Shown piece after piece: positions 7,609 to 12,530 of a stretch of 12,530 nucleotides of DNA. Origin of the DNA: an uncultured Porphyromonadaceae bacterium (GTDB lineage Bacteria > Bacteroidota > Bacteroidia > Bacteroidales > Muribaculaceae); the NCBI GenBank assembly GCA_905193485.1, contig CAJJOX010000043.1:1-12530 (forward strand), read 5' to 3'. The position numbers and the translations under genes are program-made. Position 1 is the stretch's first letter. Each line of letters begins with the position of its first letter. Below the pieces are notes generated by a model that had not been told where the DNA came from, did no database searches, and worked only from the letters and a program-made list of their open reading frames with translations.

Positions 7609-9363
7609 TTATGCCTCAAGCGCCATGATATCGTCGACAATCTGCTCGGATGTCAGATGATTGGCACGAAGGATCTCATTATAATCATACCCGTCGACAA
7701 ACTCTTTCTTCATGCCATAGCATTTTACACGCATAGGCGTCTGACCATAAAAACGCGCTACTTTTTCGCCATACCCGCCATCAAGCACACCATCCTCAAG
7801 AGTCACAACAAGATTGTGATCCTTAGTCAGTTCAAGCAATAGCTGATCATCGAGGCCACTTAGAAAACGCGGATTGATCAGCGTCGCGTCTATGCCTTTA
7901 TCTTTCAGTTGTGACACGACCTGTTCTCCGAGACCGAAGAAAGCGCCTGCACCGATAACAGCCACACGGTCGCCGCGATGAGCCACATAATAAGCATTGA
8001 TATCGGAATAGTCGGAAGGATATTTTCGCCCCGTGCTCACGACGCGGCATCCGGGCACCCGTATTGCCACGGGATATTTGTTTTGATTCATCGCCCAGTC
8101 GAGCATCGCCATGTATTCCTCCATGCACGTCGGAGCTAAATACACGATCCCCGGTATGTTGCTGACCAATGCTATGTCAAACCATCCCAGATGAGTCACG
8201 TCATTCATGCCGCATATCGTGCCATAGAATATGCCTATCACTGCCGGTGATCCATTTATGGCAAGATCTTGAGATAATTGATCATAAGCACGTTGTAAGA
8301 ACGAACTTACGACACCGAAATAGGATTTGCCGCCTCCCTTTGCTATGCCTGACGCGAGAGCCACAGCCTCTTGTTCGGCGATTCCCACATCAACAAACTG
8401 ACTGCCGGCCTGCTCGCGCCGATCAGGCGTAAATCCCAGCACGCCGGGAGTACCGGCTGTAATGGCCACAACCGTCGGATCTTGCTTCATGAGATTGAGC
8501 ATATATTCGGCGGTCAGTGTACCATAGTCGGGTTCCTCACTCACCGACAAAGGATTACCGGTAGGGATATCAAACGGGCCTCCGAAATGAAACCGTTCAC
8601 GATATGTTTCAGCCGGAGCATATCCTTTTCCTTTCTGCGTGGCTACATGCACAACCACCGGATGATCTATATCCTTCACATCTTCAAACGCCTTGATTAG
8701 CGAAGCTATATCATTGCCATAAGGTACATACCGATAATCCAACCCAAGCGCCTTGAAATAATTGCAGGGTGCATTGCCGTCTGATTCACGCAAAAGACGC
8801 AAATTGCCATATAGCCCCCCGTGGTTTTCGGCAATCGACATGTCGTTATCATTGACCACAACAATAAAACCCGACTTAAGCGTCGCGGCAAAATCAAGAC
8901 CTTCGAACGCCTCACCACCACTGAGCGAACCGTCACCGACAACGGCGATTATGTTTTCTTTTCCACCCGTGAGTTCACGCGCCTTCACAAGACCGCCGGC
9001 AAGGCTTACTCCGGTCGAGGTGTGACCGATTGTAAAAACGTCGGTCGGACTTTCTTTCGGATTGGTAAAACCGGTCACTTTGTTGTAATATTCCGGTTTT
9101 ACGAATGCGTCCATACGGCCTGTGAGCATTTTGTGCACATAGCTTTGGTGAGACACATCATAGACAATCTTATCTACAGGCAAATCAAATACATAATGCA
9201 AAGCTATCGACATCTCTACCATGCCGAGATTGGGACCGATATGCCCTCCATGACGGCTGAGTTTCATCAACAAAGCGTTTCTTATATCCGAAGCAAGTTC
9301 TTCGAGTTCGTCAACTGTGAGTTTTTTAATGTCAGACGGAGAGTGTATGTCCAGAAGATTCAT
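7609..9363 (-). CDS. DXS-like thiamine-diphosphate enzyme (short 1-deoxy-D-xylulose-5-phosphate synthase homologue)
   Basis: This 584-residue transketolase-fold protein is related to DXS, which condenses pyruvate and glyceraldehyde 3-phosphate (G3P). It has the three expected domains: ThDP-diphosphate binding (about 1-270), pyrimidine binding (285-450) and C-terminal (460-584). Cofactor features are present: GGHIGPNLG (39-47, His41), DVSHQSY (69-75, His72), GDGSLSGGEAFEG then NDN (143-173), and catalytic Glu330 in VGIAEQE. It is about 35 residues shorter than E. coli DXS, mostly from a deletion between residues 174 and 201. By a recalled alignment, E. coli Tyr392, Arg420 and Arg478 become Val352, Tyr380 and Gly438. 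Those residues bind the G3P phosphate, so true DXS activity is uncertain. The ATG at 9363 (MNLLDIHSPSDI) is preferred. The upstream ATG at 9414 lies at the predicted transcription start. No symbol is given because a canonical dxs may exist elsewhere. Confidence 0.85.
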   Translation of the reverse strand: MNLLDIHSPSDIKKLTVDELEELASDIRNALLMKLSRHGGHIGPNLGMVEMSIALHYVFDLPVDKIVYDVSHQSYVHKMLTGRMDAFVKPEYYNKVTGFTNPKESPTDVFTIGHTSTGVSLAGGLVKARELTGGKENIIAVVGDGSLSGGEAFEGLDFAATLKSGFIVVVNDNDMSIAENHGGLYGNLRLLRESDGNAPCNYFKALGLDYRYVPYGNDIASLIKAFEDVKDIDHPVVVHVATQKGKGYAPAETYRERFHFGGPFDIPTGNPLSVSEEPDYGTLTAEYMLNLMKQDPTVVAITAGTPGVLGFTPDRREQAGSQFVDVGIAEQEAVALASGIAKGGGKSYFGVVSSFLQRAYDQLSQDLAINGSPAVIGIFYGTICGMNDVTHLGWFDIALVSNIPGIVYLAPTCMEEYMAMLDWAMNQNKYPVAIRVPGCRVVSTGRKYPSDYSDINAYYVAHRGDRVAVIGAGAFFGLGEQVVSQLKDKGIDATLINPRFLSGLDDQLLLELTKDHNLVVTLEDGVLDGGYGEKVARFYGQTPMRVKCYGMKKEFVDGYDYNEILRANHLTSEQIVDDIMALEA

Positions 9364-9393
9364 AATAGAAATAGATTTTATATTTTTGATATC

Positions 9394-9414
9394 GTGAAGT
9401 TTTTCTAACTTCAC
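9394..9414. repeat. 21-base palindrome at the DXS-like promoter
   Basis: GTGAAGTT (9394-9401) and AACTTCAC (9407-9414) are perfect inverted repeats around a five-base centre. The site lies immediately downstream of the minus-strand -7 box at 9416-9423, so it covers the predicted transcription start of the DXS-like gene. It could be an operator or a protective stem-loop at the 5' end of the mRNA. Confidence 0.6.
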
Positions 9415-9415
9415 G

Positions 9416-9423
9416 CAAAATTA
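9416..9423 (-). promoter_or_regulatory. -7 promoter element of the DXS-like gene
   Basis: The minus strand reads TAATTTTG, an exact match to TAnnTTTG. No good TTTG lies at the expected distance upstream, so the promoter may be weak or activator-dependent. It implies a leader of about 45 bases before the ATG at 9363, and it rules against the longer start at 9414. I see no thiamine riboswitch consensus in the leader. Confidence 0.5.
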
Positions 9424-9480
9424 CATACAATAGGATTCAGTGGCTTTACCCACATTACATTTTTTCTAACCATCATAACA

Positions 9481-9518
9481 CTTCTTTGTTGCCACTTTCG
9501 CAACAAAGAAGCATTTTT
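9481..9518 (+). terminator. Intrinsic terminator in the divergent dxs-like/yqgE region
   Basis: CTTCTTTGTTGC (9481-9492) and GCAACAAAGAAG (9500-9511) form a perfect 12-pair stem with a seven-base loop, followed by CATTTTT. It has the form of a rho-independent terminator acting on + strand transcripts. In the minus direction the flank (TGTTATGATGG) is not T-rich. No + strand gene precedes it, so it must end an antisense, leader or small-RNA transcript. Confidence 0.7.
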
Positions 9519-9530
9519 AACAAAAAATAA

Positions 9531-9561
9531 TTGCATACAAGCAGCCATTGACATATCTTTA
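9531..9561 (+). promoter_or_regulatory. Possible yqgE promoter
   Basis: TTG (9531-9533), 20 bases, then TATCTTTA (9554-9561) fits the Bacteroidota pattern with one mismatch in the final G of TAnnTTTG. It starts after the terminator at 9481-9518 and would give a leader of about 36 bases. Confidence 0.4.
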
Positions 9562-9603
9562 TAGAGTATTATCCGTCAAAAACGCCTACGCACCGCCAAC
9601 GAC

Positions 9604-10206
9604 ATGATCAACTACGACGACATTCTGTTCAACATCCGCATTGCAAGTGGTATGCCTCATCCGGGAGCTTTGCTTGTGGCTGAGCCTTTTCTCAAAGATG
9701 AGCATTTTGTTCATGCCGTAATATGTCTTGTCGAATATACCCCGACTTCAACCGCCATGGGAATTGTGCTCAATCATCCCACAGCCTATACCCTTCAGGG
9801 GCTCGTCGAGGGAGTGAAACGAAAGGAAAACATAAGAGTGTGGTGTGGCGGACCGATGTCATGCGACCGCTTATATTATGTACACACGCTCGGCGAGCTT
9901 TTGCCGGGAAGCCGGGAGATCACTGCAGGGCTATACATCGGCGGCGATTTCGAGGCAATGCTCGACTATGTAAACTCTGGCTGCGACATTGACGGATATA
10001 TCCGTTTTTTCATAGGCTATAGCGGTTGGAGCCGTGACCAGCTTGATCAGGAGATTCATGATCATGTGTGGGCCGTGACTGAAATACCGGAAACGCGCAG
10101 AGTGCTTTCAGGCAATGAGAAAGGCTATTGGCACCGGCATGTACGCGCCTTAGGGCCGGCGTTTCGTGGATGGCTTTATCACCCGCGGAATCCACAGCTT
10201 AACTGA
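9604..10206 (+). CDS. yqgE: YqgE/UPF0301 (DUF179) family protein
   Basis: This 200-residue protein belongs to the widespread UPF0301 family, which has a known alpha/beta fold but no established biochemical role. Family landmarks in order are GALLVAEPFLKDEHFVHAVI (21-40), MGIVLNHP (52-59), WCGGPMSCDRL (80-90) and FIGYSGWSRDQLDQEI (136-151) with the invariant GWxxxQL core. A tryptophan follows at 156 (HVWAVTE). It is cytosolic, with no signal peptide or membrane segment. The ATG at 9604 gives a normal N-terminus and length, and no Shine-Dalgarno is visible. It is transcribed divergently from the DXS-like gene and followed by a terminator-like hairpin, so it is probably monocistronic. The helicase next to it has its own promoter. 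Confidence 0.93.
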   Translation: MINYDDILFNIRIASGMPHPGALLVAEPFLKDEHFVHAVICLVEYTPTSTAMGIVLNHPTAYTLQGLVEGVKRKENIRVWCGGPMSCDRLYYVHTLGELLPGSREITAGLYIGGDFEAMLDYVNSGCDIDGYIRFFIGYSGWSRDQLDQEIHDHVWAVTEIPETRRVLSGNEKGYWHRHVRALGPAFRGWLYHPRNPQLN

Positions 10207-10260
10207 CATCGCGTCCGATTGCAGCACACCGGCTCAATTCAATGTCTATGAATACCTCTG

Positions 10261-10290
10261 GCGAATGGCTATTTGGCCATTTGCGCTTTT
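10261..10290 (+). terminator. Hairpin after yqgE, possible terminator
   Basis: GCGAATGGC (10261-10269) pairs with GCCATTTGC (10276-10284) through nine pairs, one of them G-T. The loop is TATTTG and the stem is followed by GCTTTTATT. It lies 55 bases after the yqgE stop. The loop contains the -33 box of the helicase promoter. Confidence 0.5.
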
Positions 10291-10303
10291 ATTGCTACTT
10301 TTG
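10272..10303 (+). promoter_or_regulatory. Bacteroidota-type promoter of the DEAD-box helicase gene
   Basis: TTTG (10272-10275), a 20-base spacer and TACTTTTG (10296-10303) match the Bacteroidota consensus exactly. Transcription should begin near 10310, at the AAAAAGCTTTTT palindrome, leaving a leader of about 35 bases before the ATG at 10345. Confidence 0.75.
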
Positions 10304-10344
10304 TGACTGAAAAAGCTTTTTTTAATTATATATGATTCCAACCG

Positions 10345-11772
10345 ATGAGGTTCGACGAATTTGACTTAAACTACGATGTGCTCGACGCCCTTGACGCTAT
10401 GCGGTTCAGCGAGTGCACCCCGATACAAGAAAAGACCATTCCACTCACCCTTGATGGCCGCGACCTTATAGCTGTGGCACAGACCGGAACCGGCAAAACG
10501 GCAGCATACCTGCTCCCGGTCCTCAACCGTCTGGCCGACGGTGAATTCCCGGAAGACGCTGTCAACTGTATCGTCATGGCTCCGACTCGCGAACTGGCCA
10601 TGCAGACCGACCGCCAGCTTGAAGGATTCGGCTATTTCATGAACATCAGTTCACTGGCTGTGTATGGCGGTACGGATGGTGCGACATTCGCACGCCAGCA
10701 AAAGAGCCTTCTGCTTGGCGCTGACATAGTCATCGCCACACCCGGACGTCTTATAGCGCATCTTCAGATGGGCAAAATAGATCTTTCGCGTGTCAGTTTC
10801 TTTATCCTCGACGAAGCCGACCGCATGCTCGACATGGGGTTTTACGACGACATCATGCAGGTTGTCAAGCATCTGCCGACCGAACGCCAGACACTCATGT
10901 TTTCGGCCACGATGCCGCCAAAAATCCAGCAACTCGCCAAGACAATATTACACGATCCGGCGGAAGTGAAAATAGCCGTATCACGGCCGGCGGACAAGAT
11001 ACATCAGCTCGTGGCCTTTTGTCACGAGCCTCAGAAGGCTGATATCCTCAAACAGATGCTTCGCGAGTCGAATGCCCGACGAGTCATTGTTTTCGCCTCA
11101 TCGAAACTGAAAGTAAAGGATCTGGCTCGCGATATGCGACGTTCAGGTTTCAAAATCGGAGAGATGCACTCCGATCTCGACCAAAGTCGACGTGACGAAG
11201 TGATGCACAATTTCAAATCGGGTCACACCGATATTCTTGTAGCCACCGACATCGTTGCCCGCGGTATCGACATCGACGATATCACCATGGTAGTCAACTT
11301 CGACGTTCCTCACGATGCGGAAGATTACGTACACCGCATCGGACGAACGGCTCGTGCCGATGCCGACGGTGAAGCGCTCACGTTAGTAAGCGAACGCGAC
11401 AGACGCCGTTGGAACGACATAGAGAAGTTTCTCGGCAAACGCATCGAACGCCTTCCGGGCGAAGGCTCCGGAACCGGCTCCACGACTACAGCCTCGAAAA
11501 CCGGCTCATGCGACAGACAGCGAAACCACCAAAACGCCGAAAGCAAAAACAGACATCAGCGCAACCGTCGTAAAGGAGGGAAACCGGCTAAAGCGGAACC
11601 GAAAATGACAGCTACGACAAAACCGGAGTCAATGCAGGCTACCGAACGCGAAGCCGACAAAAACGGATCACAAAAACCCAAACGCCGCAACCACCGTGGC
11701 GGACGTAACCGTAACCGGCATCGCAACCGTCCAGAAACGCCGACGGCAGAACAGGCTCCGGCAACTGAATAA
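10345..11772 (+). CDS. DEAD-box ATP-dependent RNA helicase (RhlE-like) with basic C-terminal tail
   Basis: This 475-residue superfamily-2 RNA helicase unwinds RNA duplexes with ATP, with likely roles in ribosome assembly or RNA decay. All core motifs are intact: the Q motif (Phe3 region to TPIQ, 25-28), motif I AQTGTGKT (45-52), Ia PTRELA (80-85), Ib TPGR (132-135), II DEAD (156-159), III SAT (187-189), IV VIVFASS (247-253), V TDIVARGIDI (301-310) and VI HRIGRTAR (330-337). Residues from about 371 on are a low-complexity, Arg/Lys/Asn-rich disordered tail, ending in NHRGGRNRNRHRNRP (449-463), which likely binds RNA. The start at 10345 is the only ATG in frame after a stop at 10333. A ten-codon frame at 10332-10364 overlaps the start. 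The stop lies 2 bp from the stop of the convergent PepSY-like gene. Confidence 0.95.
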   Translation: MRFDEFDLNYDVLDALDAMRFSECTPIQEKTIPLTLDGRDLIAVAQTGTGKTAAYLLPVLNRLADGEFPEDAVNCIVMAPTRELAMQTDRQLEGFGYFMNISSLAVYGGTDGATFARQQKSLLLGADIVIATPGRLIAHLQMGKIDLSRVSFFILDEADRMLDMGFYDDIMQVVKHLPTERQTLMFSATMPPKIQQLAKTILHDPAEVKIAVSRPADKIHQLVAFCHEPQKADILKQMLRESNARRVIVFASSKLKVKDLARDMRRSGFKIGEMHSDLDQSRRDEVMHNFKSGHTDILVATDIVARGIDIDDITMVVNFDVPHDAEDYVHRIGRTARADADGEALTLVSERDRRRWNDIEKFLGKRIERLPGEGSGTGSTTTASKTGSCDRQRNHQNAESKNRHQRNRRKGGKPAKAEPKMTATTKPESMQATEREADKNGSQKPKRRNHRGGRNRNRHRNRPETPTAEQAPATE

Positions 11773-11774
11773 TA

Positions 11775-12215
11775 TCAGTCGTCGTAACGCTGGAATTCGC
11801 CAGCTTTGTTGAATTTGAGATCCAATCCGTTGGACAACTCCACATCATAACCGGAGCGATCACGTTCAATTCCTATAATCCGTTGTCCGTTATGATTCTT
11901 CTTCACAAAATTTGCCACGCCAGCAGGCACAATCGCCGAAGGGACTGATGATGTGCGGGATGTTTCAATCTCTTTCCAGTTGCCTCCGCGATCAAACTTT
12001 ATCTCGGTGCCGTCAGTGAGTACGACTTCATAATCGTCGATACGACCCAATGTCTTGTCTATCTTTATCACACTCACTTTTGACTTGAAATGTGTGTCGA
12101 TGGTAGTCCGGGCGGCCTGCGGAAGCACTGACACATCACGGCTGTAACTATCGCGAGCCGAAGCGACTGCAAAACCAAGGATGGCGACAAAAGCGAACAG
12201 AGCTATACGTTTCAT
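11775..12215 (-). CDS. Secreted PepSY-like (DUF2874) protein with two tandem repeats
   Basis: This 146-residue protein has a signal peptide (basic MKR, hydrophobic 4-19, probable cleavage after AVASA at residue 20), so it should be periplasmic. The mature part holds two similar units, about residues 31-84 and 96-146. Each has a helix beginning VLP or IVP, a strand (VSVIKIDK; QRIIGIERD), a Y-E/D-V turn-strand (YEVVLTDGTEIKFDRGG; YDVELSNGLDLKFNKAG) and a short end. That pattern matches the PepSY-like family common in Bacteroidota, known structurally as inhibitor-like folds but without a proven function. The gene reads toward the helicase and ends 2 bp from its stop. No good promoter box is visible upstream; TATTTTAT (minus strand) is the nearest match. 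Confidence 0.88.
   Translation of the reverse strand: MKRIALFAFVAILGFAVASARDSYSRDVSVLPQAARTTIDTHFKSKVSVIKIDKTLGRIDDYEVVLTDGTEIKFDRGGNWKEIETSRTSSVPSAIVPAGVANFVKKNHNGQRIIGIERDRSGYDVELSNGLDLKFNKAGEFQRYDD
11789..11810 (+). terminator. Possible helicase terminator inside the 3' end of the PepSY-like gene
   Basis: GCTGG (11789-11793) pairs with CCAGC (11800-11804) around a six-base loop and is followed by TTTGTTG. The stem is short. It lies 17 bases past the helicase stop, within the opposing coding sequence. Confidence 0.3.
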
Positions 12216-12318
12216 ATTTTCAATGTTTTAGAATTACTTATATAAAATAACAGCCACGACGTGGAAAAGTTGCCCGACGTGCGATAAAACGGCCATGAAA
12301 TTGCATCACGTTTATGCA

Positions 12319-12334
12319 TAATTTTGTACTTTTG
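12319..12334 (+). promoter_or_regulatory. Two adjacent -7 elements upstream of the RluA-family gene
   Basis: TAATTTTG (12319-12326) and TACTTTTG (12327-12334) both match TAnnTTTG exactly and abut each other. A TTG at 12301-12303 is 15 and 23 bases away, neither ideal. Either box could serve the gene starting at 12361, with a leader of about 20-30 bases. Confidence 0.55.
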
Positions 12335-12360
12335 CAGTAATAATCAGTTCACGGCAACGC

Positions 12361-12530
12361 ATGGAAATACTCTATGAAGACAATCACATCATCATTGTCA
12401 ACAAACGGCCAGGAGAGATAGTGCAGGGCGACAAGACCGGCGACCGGCCGTTGGTGGAAGATGTGCGTCAATATATCAAAGAACGCTACGGCAAACCGGG
12501 CAATGTATTTTGCGGCGTAGTACACCGACT
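12361..12530 (+). CDS. RluA-family pseudouridine synthase, N-terminal part (3' truncated by window edge)
   Basis: The frame from the ATG at 12361 stays open to the window end and gives 56 residues starting MEILYEDNHIIIVNKRPGEI. The pattern LYEDNHIIIVNKRPGEIVQGD is the usual first strand of RluA/RluD-type synthases, which convert uridine to pseudouridine in rRNA or tRNA. The visible part ends at VVHRL, so the catalytic aspartate of the HRLDR motif would be the very next residue and falls outside. There is no S4 domain before the catalytic domain; the protein begins directly with the synthase fold, as in short single-domain members. It is divergent from the PepSY-like gene. Which RNA site it modifies cannot be told from this fragment. 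Confidence 0.85.
   Translation, partial: MEILYEDNHIIIVNKRPGEIVQGDKTGDRPLVEDVRQYIKERYGKPGNVFCGVVHR

Noticed and set aside
9364..9414. A 17-residue extension of the DXS-like protein from the ATG at 9414
   Set aside because: That ATG is at the predicted transcription start next to the -7 box, and the extension has no similarity to DXS N-termini.
9364..9480. Thiamine (TPP) riboswitch upstream of the ThDP-dependent enzyme
   Set aside because: I looked for the conserved CTGAGA and ACCTGA blocks in the minus-strand leader and found none. The predicted leader is also too short.
1..12530. tRNA or rRNA genes, CRISPR repeats, insertion sequences, phage or defence genes
   Set aside because: No cloverleaf, regularly spaced repeats, terminal inverted repeats with a transposase, or relevant protein motifs were seen. 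Gene content is housekeeping.

Overview
The window looks like chromosomal DNA from a member of the Bacteroidales. The best guess is the Muribaculaceae or a close relative, but that family call is inference. Three things point there. Several intergenic regions carry the Bacteroidota promoter pattern (TTTG, about 20 bp, TAnnTTTG). The genes mostly lack Shine-Dalgarno sequences and have A/T-rich leaders. The ArgD, ArgF', ArgB and ArgH proteins read like their Bacteroides counterparts.

Bases 2-6715 (+) are a tightly packed arginine operon in the order argG (3' part only)-argC-argD-argF'-argB-argE-argH. Four of the six junctions overlap, mostly as ATGA, so the genes are probably translated in a coupled way. 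Together they cover every step from acylglutamate to arginine except the first acylation, the carbamoyl-phosphate supply and the 5' part of argG. The transcarbamylase is the N-acyl-ornithine type (ArgF'), so carbamoylation precedes removal of the acyl group. By analogy with Bacteroides fragilis the acyl group may be succinyl rather than acetyl. A hairpin at 6744-6778 closes the operon and may act in both directions.

Bases 6811-9363 hold two minus-strand genes: an orphan six-helix membrane protein and a short 1-deoxyxylulose-5-phosphate-synthase-like enzyme. A 22-bp-stem hairpin separates them and overlaps the promoter of the membrane gene. The DXS-like protein keeps the thiamine-diphosphate residues but appears to have lost the residues that hold the phosphate of glyceraldehyde 3-phosphate, so its annotation as DXS is doubtful. 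This is the most interesting item in the window.

Bases 9364-9603 are a divergent intergenic region with a palindrome at the dxs-like promoter and a textbook intrinsic terminator facing +, with no + strand gene before it. From 9604 on come yqgE (UPF0301), a DEAD-box RNA helicase with a basic tail, a convergent secreted PepSY-like protein whose stop lies 2 bp from the helicase stop, and the 5' end of a RluA-family pseudouridine synthase cut off by the window edge. I saw no tRNA, rRNA, CRISPR array, insertion sequence or phage gene.
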